Notes: generated by a model from the sequence alone, not told the origin. A DNA stretch of 64,000 nucleotides from Kordiimonas sp. SCSIO 12610 (GCF_024398015.1 NZ_CP073747.1:568501-632500), one strand, 5' to 3'. Positions 18,625 to 29,321 are shown, numbered from the stretch's first letter. Made by a program: numbers and translations.

Positions 18625-19791
18625 CTAACGGGATAGTGGCTGGCGGTCTACAATCTGTGTAATTGGAACAAGTTGGTACCCACGTTCTTTCAGCCCGGCT
18701 GCCCACTCGTTAATGGTATTGATGGATATTGGGTAGGCGCGAATAATCCCCACCGAAGCCCCCAATGTACGTGCTCTTCCTTCGAGTTTTGTCAGCTCCG
18801 CAGAAATCGACGATTGATTTGGTTGCTCATCAATATAGCTATTGTTGATTGCTGTTGGAATGTTGAGGGCACGGCTCATCTCTGCGGCGCGAGAGAACTG
18901 GGTAGCGCGGCTATCAACAAACAGTAACCCGCGGCTGTTAATCTCGGCTAGAACAGGACTAAGGCTATCACTGACAGCTGTGAAACGGGAACCCATATGG
19001 TTCATAATACCCACATATCCTTGTACCCTGCTCATGGATGAACGAAGCAAGTTCAAATTTTGTCTGCTATTGTTCGCGGTAAGTAGGGCAAGAGGGCCCG
19101 CATCATTCTGGGTCGTATTGGATGGCTCCATAGGGACCATGAGTAAGCTTTCATGGCCTTTTTGACGGGCTTTATCCGCCCACCCTTCTAAATTAGTTCC
19201 GTAGGGCGAAAAAGCGATAGTGACTTCAGAGGGTAATGAATTGAGCGCGCGTTCGCTCTGGCGGCTACGTCGTCCTATGTCCGTGATAATAATAGCAATT
19301 CGAGGCAGCGCAGTGTCTGCTGTCGTATTTGCTGCATAGAATAGGGACGGTTGCCGACCATCTGCTGCGATCTGAGGTAACTGGCCCTGGCGCGTATCTT
19401 CCAACAATGCGGGGTCAACCGCGTTAATTATAGAGCTGGCTCCAGCGGCAGCTTCGGGAGGTGATGTTTTGGGCGCACTATCGTTAGATGTTGTATCGGA
19501 TAGGGGCTGTTCATTACTGTGGTTATCAGTATCGTCAGATGTATCTAGGTCTTCAACCGCGTGATTATCGGTTTGTGTGCCATCAGTATGCGTAGTTTGT
19601 AGTTCGTTAGCATTGGAGGTTACGTCACCGTCAGCTGTAGATTTTGATGTATCTTCTGAACTGGCGTGCTCTTCGGTTTCATTGTGATGAGCAGCGTCAT
19701 CGTAAGAAAGCTGTAAATAAACAGTTCCCCCAATTATCACTATTAAGCTGATTGCCCACGCAACCAATAATGCATTCATATTTGAAGGCAC
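18625..19791 (-). CDS. Divergent polysaccharide deacetylase (YibQ/DUF610) family protein
   Basis: A 388-residue membrane-anchored envelope protein. It has an N-terminal transmembrane helix (about residues 7-26), then a long Ser/Thr/Asp-rich linker (30-125) that is probably disordered, then the YibQ domain (about 160-385). The domain motifs are PRIAIIITDIGRRSRQSERA, VTIAFSPYGTNLEGWADKAR, GHESLLMVPMEP and GIMNHMGSRF. In alphaproteobacteria the gene normally follows the S41 protease and EnvC genes, exactly as here, suggesting a role in cell-wall remodelling. Enzyme activity for this family is not established. Confidence 0.88.
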   Translation of the reverse strand: MPSNMNALLVAWAISLIVIIGGTVYLQLSYDDAAHHNETEEHASSEDTSKSTADGDVTSNANELQTTHTDGTQTDNHAVEDLDTSDDTDNHSNEQPLSDTTSNDSAPKTSPPEAAAGASSIINAVDPALLEDTRQGQLPQIAADGRQPSLFYAANTTADTALPRIAIIITDIGRRSRQSERALNSLPSEVTIAFSPYGTNLEGWADKARQKGHESLLMVPMEPSNTTQNDAGPLALLTANNSRQNLNLLRSSMSRVQGYVGIMNHMGSRFTAVSDSLSPVLAEINSRGLLFVDSRATQFSRAAEMSRALNIPTAINNSYIDEQPNQSSISAELTKLEGRARTLGASVGIIRAYPISINTINEWAAGLKERGYQLVPITQIVDRQPLSR

Positions 19792-19859
19792 TGCACCTGA
19801 TCCTGATCAAGGGTAAGATGCAATTTGCCTGTGCATCTTACCAGTATTATATAGTTTTA

Positions 19860-21212
19860 CTATCTTGCTTCTGCGATCTGAGCTTTCGGTAGCGCAGACA
19901 TGTTCTTTAATAGTTTGATAGCATATTTTAGTTGAACATCAACCCGGTCTTCAGGTGCTGGCGCTGTGGGGGCTTGCTGCACACCTTCTGCCTGTGGCTC
20001 TGGTTGCTCTTCCGCAGCTAGTGGTTCTTCTTCGCCTGCACGGTCAGAAACGTTTTGATCATTTTCAATATGACCTCTGAGGTCTGCCTCGCGGCGTGGG
20101 TTGCCGCGTGCATTTGCTGGGCGTGGGAACAGAACCTCAATATCAGGCTCTACCCCCCGTTCCTGAATAGATTGTCCGCTTGGTGTGAAGTAACGCGCTG
20201 TTGTCAGGCGGATTGCATAGTCGCGTTTTTCACCAAGGCGAATTTCGCTTTGAACAGTTCCTTTACCGAACGTTTTGTCCCCAAGTATTACAGCACGTCT
20301 ATGATCCTTCAGGGCACCTGCAACAATTTCTGATGCGGATGCAGAATATGCATTCACCAGGACGACAATCGGAAGACCATCCATCAAATCACCGTGGGTC
20401 GCATACCAGCGATTGTTGTTTTCACGGCGTCTTCCCCGTGTCGAGACAATTTCACCGCGGTCAAGGAATGCATCTGAAACCCGAATAGCCTCGTCCAAGA
20501 GACCGCCAGGATTATTGCGAAGATCGATGATCAATCCGTCAAGGGCTGGGCCTGCTTCTTCGCGAATTTTGCGAACTGCATCTTCAACGCCTTTGCCCGT
20601 TTGTTGATTAAACGTTGTGATCCGAAGATATCCAATCGTGTCTTCTTCGATCCGGTGTCGAACGGCGCGAACCAGAATTTTCTCGCGGGTAATTTCTACA
20701 TCAAAAGGCTCTTCGACACCTTCACGAACAACTGTAACAGTTATGGGTTCACCTACAGCGCCGCGCATAATCTTGATTGCGTCGGTCAATGTTTGGCCAA
20801 GGATCGCTTCGCCGTCCAGGTGCGTGATATAATCACCACCTTGAATGCCTGCGCGGTCAGCAGGTGTATCATCAATTGGTGATACTACCTTCACGACGCC
20901 TTTATCCATCTGTACCTCGATACCGAGGCCACCGTATTCACCTTCTGTTTGAATACGAACCTGTTCGAAGGCATCCGTGTTAAAGTATGTAGAATGTGGG
21001 TCGAGCGACCTGAGCATGCCTTGAATTGCAGCTTCAATTGCTTCTTTATCGTCGATATCATCAACATATTGGCTACGCATTAATTGAAAGATACGCATAA
21101 AGCGATCAAGTTGCTCGTAAACATCTTCCTGATCATTCGCACTATTTGATTGTGCTGTTACGGGAAGCGCCAACATTAATGCAAGTGCCGCACTCGATAC
21201 CATTTTCCACAT
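19860..21212 (-). CDS. ctpA: S41 family C-terminal processing peptidase CtpA
   Basis: A 450-residue periplasmic serine protease with a signal peptide (ending VTAQS). Next come an S41 N-terminal domain, a PDZ domain (about 85-170, GGLGIEVQMDKGVVKVVSPI) and the catalytic domain. The Ser of VNAYSASASEIVAGALKDH and the Lys of GDKTFGKGTVQSE form the Ser-Lys dyad. The C-terminal 80 residues are a Glu/Gln/Pro-rich tail ending in a short helix. Such enzymes trim envelope proteins and control peptidoglycan hydrolases. It lies 43 bp downstream of the EnvC gene, which fits that role. Confidence 0.95.
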   Translation of the reverse strand: MWKMVSSAALALMLALPVTAQSNSANDQEDVYEQLDRFMRIFQLMRSQYVDDIDDKEAIEAAIQGMLRSLDPHSTYFNTDAFEQVRIQTEGEYGGLGIEVQMDKGVVKVVSPIDDTPADRAGIQGGDYITHLDGEAILGQTLTDAIKIMRGAVGEPITVTVVREGVEEPFDVEITREKILVRAVRHRIEEDTIGYLRITTFNQQTGKGVEDAVRKIREEAGPALDGLIIDLRNNPGGLLDEAIRVSDAFLDRGEIVSTRGRRRENNNRWYATHGDLMDGLPIVVLVNAYSASASEIVAGALKDHRRAVILGDKTFGKGTVQSEIRLGEKRDYAIRLTTARYFTPSGQSIQERGVEPDIEVLFPRPANARGNPRREADLRGHIENDQNVSDRAGEEEPLAAEEQPEPQAEGVQQAPTAPAPEDRVDVQLKYAIKLLKNMSALPKAQIAEAR

Positions 21213-21255
21213 TCTCAGACACCTTTCTGTCTTTATAAGCCATTTGGCTTATTTG

Positions 21256-22542
21256 TTATTGTGTGCTTGCCTGTTGCCTTTGAAGCCATGGCAGGGGATC
21301 AATCGCTTTTCCTTTACGCCTCAGCTCCAGGTACAACGGTGTTGGGTTACTGTTTTCCAAAACACCTACGGGTTCACCAGTTAGTACCCATTGACCCAAG
21401 CCACCGTATATTTGGCCAAGGCCTGCAAGAAGAGTATGGTAACCTTCTCCATGTTCAATGATCAAGAGGTTGCCGTAATTTCTGAACGGCCCAGTGAACA
21501 CAATTTGTCCATCAAAGGGTGATATAACCTGGCCGCCGGGTCGCCCTTGAATTTGAATACCACGTGCTTCAAGCGCTCCATTTTGTTGGCCAAACTTGCT
21601 AACCACACTTCCTGAAGCAGGGTAGGGGATTAATCCTTTCGCGTCAGCAAAGTTGCGACCAGATGTGTTTGGTCTGCGAATAGGCGCCCGCGTAACCTCG
21701 GTTCTGTTTGGTCTGTTGGGCTTAAGGTTTGGTGCAGCAAGTGTGCGAAGGCGTTCATTGCGTTCGTTGATTTTAGCCAGAAGGTCTTGTAGGTTTTTTG
21801 CTTCATTTGCAAGGTCTTGCAGCCTTTTCTCGTCCTGGCGCAATGCCTTGTTGATAGAGGTAATTTCACGTTTTCGCTCATTCACAAGAACGCTTAATTC
21901 ACTTCGGTCTGCCTCTAGTTTAGTAAGCGTGACGTCTAGTTCCGATCGTTCAATAATAAGATTATTCTGAATGATCGTGAGAGCGCTTAGTTCATTTTTG
22001 AGCGCATCTGCTTTTGCATTCACTTCTGGAACGATCGTACTCATGAGAGAGGCGCTGCGCGCTGTTGAAACCGCCTCCTTGGGTTGCAGGAGCGCGAGAA
22101 CTGCAGGCCGCCTAGAAAGTCGCTCCAGAGCGGCTAAAAGCTCGCTTAGTTCCTGTTGGCGGCTTTTTAGCGCATCAGATTTTATTTCTTCTTCCGATTC
22201 GAGGGATTTGATGTTTGCTTCAATCCGGGTGGCATTATCTTCTGTCAGCTTAATTATGGTGCCGAGCGCAATCATTTGTTCGGTAATACTGGCAACAGCA
22301 TTTTCTGCGGTTTCGATTTGTTCTTGATGTGTATTTTTTTCCGCGGAAGCTGCTTCGATTTCGCTTTGGATTTGCTCTAATTTTTCCTGTGCTTTTTTTT
22401 CGTCATCAGGTGTTGTTTGCGCAACTACAGTTGATGCCCCCAGAGTTAATCCCATTAACCCAACTAAGCCACTAACTATGTATGACGATAGTCGGCTTTT
22501 CAGGGAGTGGGTATATGTGAGGGAATTTTTGGTCAAAAACAC
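21256..22542 (-). CDS. EnvC-like murein hydrolase activator (degenerate M23 domain)
   Basis: A 428-residue periplasmic protein with a signal peptide ending STVVAQ, a long coiled coil (about residues 45-265), and a C-terminal LytM/M23 domain (from about residue 315). The LytM fold is kept (GGQVISPFDGQIVFTGPF, YGNLLIIEHGEGYHTLLAGL), but the usual H-x-H and H-x-x-x-D zinc ligands are missing. It should therefore activate amidases rather than cut peptidoglycan itself, as EnvC does. It is downstream of gpmI by 7 bp and upstream of ctpA. Confidence 0.9.
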   Translation of the reverse strand: MFLTKNSLTYTHSLKSRLSSYIVSGLVGLMGLTLGASTVVAQTTPDDEKKAQEKLEQIQSEIEAASAEKNTHQEQIETAENAVASITEQMIALGTIIKLTEDNATRIEANIKSLESEEEIKSDALKSRQQELSELLAALERLSRRPAVLALLQPKEAVSTARSASLMSTIVPEVNAKADALKNELSALTIIQNNLIIERSELDVTLTKLEADRSELSVLVNERKREITSINKALRQDEKRLQDLANEAKNLQDLLAKINERNERLRTLAAPNLKPNRPNRTEVTRAPIRRPNTSGRNFADAKGLIPYPASGSVVSKFGQQNGALEARGIQIQGRPGGQVISPFDGQIVFTGPFRNYGNLLIIEHGEGYHTLLAGLGQIYGGLGQWVLTGEPVGVLENSNPTPLYLELRRKGKAIDPLPWLQRQQASTQ

Positions 22543-22549
22543 AGCTCTT

Positions 22550-24094
22550 TTAATCGGATAGTAAACTCTTACCGCCCATTTCCATGGGCTTTTCCAGCTG
22601 CATTAAATCCAGCATTGTTGGCGCGATATCGGATAGCGCCCCATCCATTAAGCCCTTGCCTGCATTTTCCCCGACGAGGAGAAGCGGAACATCAAAACTG
22701 GTATGCGCAGTATGCGGTTGCCCGGTATCCTGATCTTTCATGAGTTCCACGTTACCATGGTCTGCGGTTATCAAAAGCGACCCACCGGCATCTTGAACAG
22801 CGTCCTGCAATCGCCCGATACAGTGATCAACGGTTTCAACCGCTTTAATCGCGGCATCTAAAACACCAGTATGACCAACCATATCGGGATTGGCATAATT
22901 CACGATAATCGTATCGTATTTTTTACTTTGAATGGCTTCAACCAATTTGTCTGTGACCTCATGCGCTGACATTTCAGGCTTAAGGTCATAGGTAGTTACA
23001 TCGGGCGAAGGTATTAAAATTCTGTCTTCGCCGTCAAAACTATCTTCCAATCCGCCATTGAAGAAGAAAGTAATGTGGGCGTATTTTTCTGTTTCGGAAA
23101 TGCGGAGTTGCTTTTTCCCAGCGGTTGCGATGATTTCGCCAAAGCTGTTTTTAATGTCTATTGCAGGGAATAAGGTTGGAACATACGGGTTCAGGGCAGT
23201 TGAATATTCAACCATTCCCGCAACTGCTGCCAGCGACAATTCAGGGCGTTTAAATTCGGTAAAGTTGGGATCGACAAATGCGGTCAGGATTTCACGGGCG
23301 CGGTCAGCACGGAAATTTGCCATCAATAGTCCGTCACCGTTATGCATTCCTTGATACTCACCGATAACCGTCGCTTGAATAAACTCATCATTTTCACCGC
23401 GAGCATATGCGGCATTAACCGCGTCTAGCGCAGACGCTGCATTATGATCACTATTGGCCGCCACCATAACGTCATAGGCTGTTTGAACCCGTTCCCAGCG
23501 CTGATCACGGTCTAACGCGTAATAGCGGCCTGTCATGGTTTCTATAGTACAGTTGTTGACTTCTGCTATATCATGCTCAAATTGCTTGATAAATTCGATA
23601 GCACTACGGGGTGGTGTATCGCGTCCATCCATGAAAGCGTGAATACGAACAGGGACGCCAGCGCTCGCAATGATCTTTGCGAGTGCAGCAATATGATCCT
23701 GATGGCTATGAACACCGCCTGGGGACATTAATCCCATCAAATGAGCAGTTCCCTCTGATTGTTTCATTTTCGAAATGAAATTTTTAAGTTCGGTATTACT
23801 GGCAAGACTGTTGTTTTCGATAGCATCATTGATGCGCGGTAAATCCTGCATTACCACGCGACCACCACCAATATTCATATGACCAACTTCTGAATTACCC
23901 ATTTGGCCGTCCGGTAGGCCGACAGCAAGCCCGCTGGTTTTCAGCCATGATCTCGGTACCGAATTCCACAGGTCGTCATATACTGGTGTGTTAGCAAGCT
24001 TTATCGCATTATCCGCCGTATCATCACGGTATCCAAAACCATCCAGGATACAGAGAACGACAGGGCCTTTTAGCGGGTTTTCCAGATTAGGCAT
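22550..24094 (-). CDS. gpmI: 2,3-bisphosphoglycerate-independent phosphoglycerate mutase
   Basis: A 514-residue manganese-dependent enzyme interconverting 3- and 2-phosphoglycerate. The N-terminus is PVVLCILDGFGYRDD. The catalytic serine is in MGNSEVGHMNIGGGR (about residue 65) and metal ligands are in ITADHGNVE and QPHTAHTS. The ATG at 24094 is preferred over one 21 bases upstream because a GGAAG lies before it and family proteins start shortly before the LDGFG motif. It serves the lower glycolysis that the Entner-Doudoroff operon at 38.7 kb feeds. Confidence 0.95.
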   Translation of the reverse strand: MPNLENPLKGPVVLCILDGFGYRDDTADNAIKLANTPVYDDLWNSVPRSWLKTSGLAVGLPDGQMGNSEVGHMNIGGGRVVMQDLPRINDAIENNSLASNTELKNFISKMKQSEGTAHLMGLMSPGGVHSHQDHIAALAKIIASAGVPVRIHAFMDGRDTPPRSAIEFIKQFEHDIAEVNNCTIETMTGRYYALDRDQRWERVQTAYDVMVAANSDHNAASALDAVNAAYARGENDEFIQATVIGEYQGMHNGDGLLMANFRADRAREILTAFVDPNFTEFKRPELSLAAVAGMVEYSTALNPYVPTLFPAIDIKNSFGEIIATAGKKQLRISETEKYAHITFFFNGGLEDSFDGEDRILIPSPDVTTYDLKPEMSAHEVTDKLVEAIQSKKYDTIIVNYANPDMVGHTGVLDAAIKAVETVDHCIGRLQDAVQDAGGSLLITADHGNVELMKDQDTGQPHTAHTSFDVPLLLVGENAGKGLMDGALSDIAPTMLDLMQLEKPMEMGGKSLLSD

Positions 24095-24225
24095 TATGAT
24101 AAATCTTCCATACAATTCGGTGGGCGCATGCCCTGATCATACATAGTATATGCAGAGAGTATTAACGCTCTTTTACTGTGCATTAAAGGATTGATCAATG
24201 ACGGTTTGTGATTTGCTCTAGGATA

Positions 24226-24687
24226 CTAATCACGGTGATAGGGATGGCCTGCCAGTATAGACCAGGAACGGTATATCTGTTCCCCCAGCATTGCGCGAAC
24301 CATCATATGCGGCCATGTCAGGGTACCAAAGGCGAGTTTCAGGTCTGCACGGTTCAGGACAGATTGATCAAGGCCGTCAGCGCCGCCAATAATGAAAGCG
24401 ACCGTGTTGATACCAGTCATTTGCCAGTCATCGATTTTTGCGGCAAGTGCGCGCGACGTCAGTCCTTTACCGCGTTCGTCCAGAACCACAAGCGAGGCAC
24501 CATCCGGTACAGCCGCGAGCAAACTTTCTGCTTCCCGGGCTTTACGCTCGGATGTGTTAGCGCTTTGCTTTTTTATTTCGATTTCTTTGACCGATGTTTT
24601 CCACGGCAAGCGTTTGATATAGGCATCGAGCAAGTCTTGCTCTGGCCCGCGTTGCATACGGCCAATAGCTATAATATTGATATTCAC
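24226..24687 (-). CDS. rlmH: 23S rRNA (pseudouridine1915-N3)-methyltransferase RlmH
   Basis: A 153-residue SPOUT methyltransferase that methylates pseudouridine 1915 in helix 69 of 23S rRNA. The SPOUT knot includes SLVVLDERGKGLTS and the SAM-binding loop FIIGGADGLDQSV. The tail WPHMMVRAMLGEQIYRSWSI ends in the conserved GHPYHRD. I take the GTG at 24687, which gives the family start VNINIIAIGRM. The frame is open 39 bases further upstream with no better start signal. It follows rsfS by 58 bp, as is usual. Confidence 0.93.
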   Translation of the reverse strand: MNINIIAIGRMQRGPEQDLLDAYIKRLPWKTSVKEIEIKKQSANTSERKAREAESLLAAVPDGASLVVLDERGKGLTSRALAAKIDDWQMTGINTVAFIIGGADGLDQSVLNRADLKLAFGTLTWPHMMVRAMLGEQIYRSWSILAGHPYHRD

Positions 24688-24745
24688 TTGCGTGTTACAC
24701 CCAGTATTCCGGGTGCACCCCTTCAAGCTGAGCGTAACCTGAAAA

Positions 24746-25141
24746 TCAATTCAGTGCTTCAGGTTCTTCAATATCGGTTGTCCATAATTTGTCCAGATTA
24801 TAGAAGCTTCGAACTTCTGGTCTGAAGATGTGAACAATGATATCGCCAGCATCAATTAATACCCAATCAGCTTGTTCAAGGCCTTGAACAGAAGCACCTT
24901 TGAAGCCGGTTTCCTTAATCGCTTTCAGTGCGTAATCAGCAAGGGCTGCAACCTGACGCTGCGAGCGACCATTTGCAATGACCATATGGTCTGCAATCGA
25001 TGATTTTCCTGAAAGGTCGATGGATACGATGTCTTCTGCCTTGTTGTCGTCAAGGCTGTTGACAATTGCTTCTAGAAGGTCCTGTGGCAATATAGCCGAT
25101 ACAGGGTCAGTGACGCTGTGCGTCTCCGATGAAATTTGCAA
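24746..25141 (-). CDS. rsfS: Ribosomal silencing factor RsfS
   Basis: A 131-residue RsfS (Iojap family) protein, which binds uL14 on the 50S subunit and blocks subunit joining under starvation. Typical motifs are DNKAEDIVSIDLSGKSSIAD, MVIANGRSQRQVAALAD and WVLIDAGDIIVHIF. The start appears to be TTG at 25141: an AGGAG lies six bases upstream inside the end of nadD, and no ATG exists early in the frame. The start codon directly follows the nadD stop, so translation is coupled. Confidence 0.93.
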   Translation of the reverse strand: MQISSETHSVTDPVSAILPQDLLEAIVNSLDDNKAEDIVSIDLSGKSSIADHMVIANGRSQRQVAALADYALKAIKETGFKGASVQGLEQADWVLIDAGDIIVHIFRPEVRSFYNLDKLWTTDIEEPEALN

Positions 25142-25801
25142 CTAGGTCTCCTTTGCGTTTGTTGCTTTGGCCTTTTTAGCTTTCTTCGCTAATTTCTCGG
25201 CACGTATCTCGGTAGCATTAGCAGGATGCCGGGGAATTGTTACAAATGTCCATGCAGGCCTGCCGGAATTGAAAATATTTTTTGCGGCGACGCGATTTTT
25301 TGAATATCGCAGGCAAAATTTACTCTTCAATCCTGTCCAACCATACCCCGGGCGGTCAAAAATCGCAATGGGAATAGCTTCAGCAATTTGTGACCAGCGT
25401 TCCCAAGTGTGAAATGTTGCTAAATTATCAGCCCCCATAATCCAGACAAAATCGGTATTTGGCATACCTCTTTGAAGGGATGTAATTGTGTCTGCACTAT
25501 AGCGTGTGCCTAGTTTTTTCTCGATTTTACTAACATGCATCTTCGCATTGGTTTCGGTATTTCTGCGGGCGCGTTTCATCCGTTTCTTAAGAGATGCCAT
25601 TTGCATCCCTTCTTTTTGCGGATTGCCCGGACTGACAAGAAACCAAAGCGAATCGATAGGAAGATGTTTCAGCGCATGTTCGGCGACGTGCATGTGTCCT
25701 TCATGAAAAGGGTTGAAACTGCCACCATAAAGTCCAATGCGTTGCCGGCGCCATTTGGCGGCAACCTTCTGCGTTGCAAATGATGGCTTTGGAACCTTCA
25801 T
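25142..25801 (-). CDS. nadD: Nicotinate-nucleotide adenylyltransferase NadD
   Basis: A 219-residue enzyme joining nicotinate mononucleotide and ATP in NAD synthesis. The nucleotidyltransferase motif [20 protein letters not shown] (about 23-42) is intact, as is the [19 protein letters not shown] segment. The C-terminal [13 protein letters not shown] replaces the typical ISSTxIR motif with ANATEIR. A lysine/alanine-rich tail follows. Its ATG overlaps the proA stop by four bases (ATGA). Confidence 0.94.
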   Translation of the reverse strand: MKVPKPSFATQKVAAKWRRQRIGLYGGSFNPFHEGHMHVAEHALKHLPIDSLWFLVSPGNPQKEGMQMASLKKRMKRARRNTETNAKMHVSKIEKKLGTRYSADTITSLQRGMPNTDFVWIMGADNLATFHTWERWSQIAEAIPIAIFDRPGYGWTGLKSKFCLRYSKNRVAAKNIFNSGRPAWTFVTIPRHPANATEIRAEKLAKKAKKAKATNAKET

Positions 25802-27063
25802 GGGCGTGTTTGCCCTGTGCCGCGCACCTGGTATTTGAAGCTGGTTAATTGTTCCAGGCCAACAGGGCCGCGGGCGTGGATGCGACCTGTTGCTATGCCT
25901 ATTTCTGCACCCATGCCGAATTCGCCACCATCAGCAAATTGAGTGGATGCATTGTGCATGACAATCGCACTATCAACTTCCCTGAGGAACCGTTCAGCAA
26001 CGGAATTGTCTTCAGCAATGATCGTTTCCGTGTGGCCAGAGGAATAGGCCGCGATGTGGCTGAGGGCGCCATCAATGCCGTTTACCGTTTTTACTGATAA
26101 AATGGGGGCTAGATATTCAGTGTGCCAATCTGCATCTTGGGCCGGGTTTATTCTGCTATCCAATTGCTGGACGTTAGCGTCGCCTCTGAGCTCACAGCCA
26201 CTTGTCAGTAACTGATCCAGCGTATTCTTGATAAAAGGAATCGCGGAATTATCAACCAATAGTGTTTCCGCTGCGCCGCAAATACCTGTACGGCGCATTT
26301 TGGCATTCAATGTTACATCGAGCGCTTTCTGCGCGTCTGCTGACCCATCGACATAGACATGGCATATGCCTTCAAGGTGCGCAAAAACAGGAACGCGACT
26401 TTCGTTTTGAACCCGCTCTACAAGCGACTTACCGCCCCTTGGCACGATAATATCAATGGCACCGTTCATCCCCAGCATTTCGCCAACAGCAGCGCGGTCA
26501 CGCGTGGGCACGAGTTGAACGGCGTTTTCATCAAGCCCTGCTTTTTTAAGGCCATATTGAAGGGCGCCGTGAATGGCTATACTGGAATGTAAGCTATCAC
26601 TACCGCCGCGCAAAATGGCTGCATTGCTGGACTTGAGGCATAAGGCACCGGCGTCGGCTGTTACATTAGGGCGGCTTTCATAAATGATGCCAATAACGCC
26701 TAACGGTACGCGAACCCGTGATATATGCAAGCCATTTGGCCGGTCCCAATCAGTGATTACGGTTCCAATTGGATCGTCAAGTTTGCTAATGGCATGGACA
26801 GCGTCTGCGATGGCTTCGATGCGCACTGGGTCTAATTTAAGACGGTCCAGCATGGCGTCACTTAGGGCTTTTTCTGTGCCAAAAGCCGTATCTTTCGCAT
26901 TCGCTTCTAGGATAAGGTCGATATGACTACGTAGATAGTCTTCTGTATGTAAAAGAGCATCATTCTTTTGCGTGCTCGGCGCAAGCGCAAGCGCCCTTGA
27001 GGCTTCTTTTGCATTAGTGCCGATTTTTTGCATTAAAGCTTTGATGCTTGTTTCATTTTGCAC
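25798..27063 (-). CDS. proA: Gamma-glutamyl phosphate reductase ProA
   Basis: A 421-residue NADPH-dependent enzyme, second step of proline synthesis. Visible motifs are [20 protein letters not shown], the [15 protein letters not shown] segment, [11 protein letters not shown], and the catalytic cysteine in [14 protein letters not shown] (about residue 254). The start is GTG at 27063. It lies 27 bp downstream of proB, the previous enzyme of the pathway. Confidence 0.95.
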   Translation of the reverse strand: MQNETSIKALMQKIGTNAKEASRALALAPSTQKNDALLHTEDYLRSHIDLILEANAKDTAFGTEKALSDAMLDRLKLDPVRIEAIADAVHAISKLDDPIGTVITDWDRPNGLHISRVRVPLGVIGIIYESRPNVTADAGALCLKSSNAAILRGGSDSLHSSIAIHGALQYGLKKAGLDENAVQLVPTRDRAAVGEMLGMNGAIDIIVPRGGKSLVERVQNESRVPVFAHLEGICHVYVDGSADAQKALDVTLNAKMRRTGICGAAETLLVDNSAIPFIKNTLDQLLTSGCELRGDANVQQLDSRINPAQDADWHTEYLAPILSVKTVNGIDGALSHIAAYSSGHTETIIAEDNSVAERFLREVDSAIVMHNASTQFADGGEFGMGAEIGIATGRIHARGPVGLEQLTSFKYQVRGTGQTRP

Positions 27064-27090
27064 GATGGTTTCTCATAAATAGTTAGCAAG

Positions 27091-28218
27091 TTACAGAAGA
27101 ATAAGGTCATCCCGGTGAATGAGCGCCGAGCGGCCAGCGTATCCAAGAATTTTCTGTATGTCTCTCAGTTTTTTGCCTTTGATTAACTCTATTTCACTTG
27201 CGTCATAACTGACCAATCCGTGCCCAAGGTTGTTTCCGGATGGATCAAGAATAGTAATTAAATCACCACGTTTAAAACCCTGAGTAACCTCTGTAATACC
27301 GACAGGCAGGATGCTTGCACCGTCCTTGAGGGCTGACACGGCTCCGTTATCAAGGGTAACTGATCCCTTGGTTGATGTTAGGCTTCGTATCCACTGCTTG
27401 CGTGCTTCGAGCGGTTTATTGCTCGTTTTGAAAAGCGTGTGACGCTCGCCGTTTAATATCCGGCTAATGGGCGAGGGTGAATGCCCGTTGGCGATTATCA
27501 TTGAGCAGCCTGATGTAAGCGCAATCTGTGCTGCTGCGATCTTGGTTGCCATACCGCCCGTACCATGATCGGTGTTTGTTGGGCCAGCCATCTGAAGAAT
27601 CTCGGGCGTAATTTCAGTGACTACAGGAAAGAATTTTGCAGTTTTATCAGTGCGGGGGTCAGCGCTATATAGTCCGTCAATATCTGACAGAAGAAATAAT
27701 AGGTCTGCCCCGGCAAGCTGCGCTACCCGCGCGGCTAACCTGTCATTATCACCAAATTTGATCTCTGATGTCGCTACGGTATCATTTTCGTTGATGATTG
27801 GTATGATATCCTTGGATAACAGGGCTTCCAATGTACCGCGGGCATTCAGATACCTTGGGCGGTCTTCAAGGTCGTTTAAAGTGAGCAAAAGCTGGGCAAC
27901 AGTTTGATTGTTTTTGCTCAGGCTTTCCTCAAAGGCACGCGCAAGTTTGATTTGCCCGATGGCGGCTGATGCCTGTGCGTCGTCCAACCTTTGAGGCCGA
28001 CCAGTTAGTCCAAGCGATTTTTTCCCAAGGGCTATAGCACCGCTTGAGACGATAATAACTTGTTTCCCTATGCGTTTCAGACTCGCAATATCATCGCTGA
28101 CAGAGCTTAACCAGCTTTGGCGCAGGTCACCAAATTCGTCAACCAGAAGGCTGGAGCCAATTTTGATGATAATTGTTCCGGCATCTAGCTGATTATATAT
28201 TTTTGATTGTGCTTCCAT
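27091..28218 (-). CDS. proB: Glutamate 5-kinase ProB
   Basis: A 375-residue enzyme that phosphorylates glutamate at the start of proline synthesis. An amino-acid kinase domain (about 12-260) has IIIKIGSSLL, VIIVSSGAIALGKK, IINENDTVATSEIKFGDND and GTGGMATKIAAA. A C-terminal PUA domain (about 280-365) has LDNGAVSALKDGASILPVG. The ATG at 28218 (MEAQSKI) is favoured over one 27 bases upstream, since the latter would overlap the obg stop and adds an atypical extension. proB is followed by proA. Confidence 0.95.
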   Translation of the reverse strand: MEAQSKIYNQLDAGTIIIKIGSSLLVDEFGDLRQSWLSSVSDDIASLKRIGKQVIIVSSGAIALGKKSLGLTGRPQRLDDAQASAAIGQIKLARAFEESLSKNNQTVAQLLLTLNDLEDRPRYLNARGTLEALLSKDIIPIINENDTVATSEIKFGDNDRLAARVAQLAGADLLFLLSDIDGLYSADPRTDKTAKFFPVVTEITPEILQMAGPTNTDHGTGGMATKIAAAQIALTSGCSMIIANGHSPSPISRILNGERHTLFKTSNKPLEARKQWIRSLTSTKGSVTLDNGAVSALKDGASILPVGITEVTQGFKRGDLITILDPSGNNLGHGLVSYDASEIELIKGKKLRDIQKILGYAGRSALIHRDDLILL

Positions 28219-28226
28219 TTGAAAGC

Positions 28227-29321
28227 CTACCCAAGCGGCGACCACTCAGAAGCAGAAATATCTTCGCTGTCATCACCGAAGCCACGCTCTAACGCTTTTG
28301 CTTCTGCTTCCAGTTTTGCCCGCTCTTTAGCGCGCTCGTCATCGATGACCCGCCACAAAGCACCCAGTACGTCGGGAACACCACCACCTGTTGCGCCAGA
28401 CAAAGTCAATACAGGTGCACCAGACGCCTCTTCAAGCAATGCTTTTTTCTCAGCAATATCTTCTTCAATCAATGCATCGCATTTATTGAGGCCGATGATG
28501 ATGGGTTTGCCGATTAAATCACCGCCATATTCATTGACTTCGTTTGTAATGGTTTCATAGGCGTCAACGACATCGTCCTGCGTTCCATCAATAAGATGCA
28601 GAAGAATACCGCAGCGTTCAACATGGCCGAGGAAACGATGCCCAAGGCCAACGCCTTCGCTCGCACCTTCAATAAGGCCCGGTATGTCAGCCATGACAAA
28701 TTCATTGCTTTCAAAGCCAACTACGCCCAATTGTGGCCGAATAGTTGTAAAGGGGTAGTCTGCAATTTTTGGCCGTGCGCGAGATACTGCGCTCAGGAAG
28801 GTTGATTTTCCAGCATTTGGGAGCCCAAGCAGGCCGGCATCCGCGATCAGCTTTAAGCGTAAAACAACCCACATCTCTTCGCCTTCGCCGCCCGGTGTAG
28901 CGCGGCGCGGTGCGCGGTTTGTCGAAGATTTAAAGTGTGTGTTGCCAAGGCCGCCGTGACCACCCTGAAGAATGGTGACACGGTCCCCTTCCTTTTCAAG
29001 GTCGGCAATAATAAACTCCTGGTCACCGTCATATATCTGAGTGCCAACAGGAACCTTCAGAACCATATCCTGGCCGGCTGCACCAGTCATGTTCTTGCCC
29101 ATGCCGTGCTGTCCCTTTTGGGCTTTGTAGTGACGTTTATAACGATAGTCTACGAGCGTGTTTAGACCACTGATGGCCTCAAAAACAATATCGCCGCCCT
29201 TGCCGCCGTCACCGCCGTTTGGTCCGCCGAATTCGACATATTTTTCGCGCCGAAAGGATACGATCCCGTTACCACCGGGGCCGCTTTTTAAAAATATTCT
29301 GGTTTGATCTACAAATTTCAT
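28227..29321 (-). CDS. obg: GTPase Obg
   Basis: A 364-residue ribosome-associated GTPase. The glycine-rich Obg fold fills the N-terminal 158 residues ([37 protein letters not shown]). The G domain follows with G1 [14 protein letters not shown], switch/G3 [16 protein letters not shown] and G4 NKCD. The C-terminal region is short and acidic. It normally follows rplU-rpmA in bacteria; here a chemoreceptor gene stands between them. Confidence 0.96.
   Translation of the reverse strand: MKFVDQTRIFLKSGPGGNGIVSFRREKYVEFGGPNGGDGGKGGDIVFEAISGLNTLVDYRYKRHYKAQKGQHGMGKNMTGAAGQDMVLKVPVGTQIYDGDQEFIIADLEKEGDRVTILQGGHGGLGNTHFKSSTNRAPRRATPGGEGEEMWVVLRLKLIADAGLLGLPNAGKSTFLSAVSRARPKIADYPFTTIRPQLGVVGFESNEFVMADIPGLIEGASEGVGLGHRFLGHVERCGILLHLIDGTQDDVVDAYETITNEVNEYGGDLIGKPIIIGLNKCDALIEEDIAEKKALLEEASGAPVLTLSGATGGGVPDVLGALWRVIDDERAKERAKLEAEAKALERGFGDDSEDISASEWSPLG

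Noticed and set aside
24208-24825. A 205-codon plus-strand frame opposite rlmH/rsfS
   Set aside because: It is antisense to two well-supported minus-strand genes.
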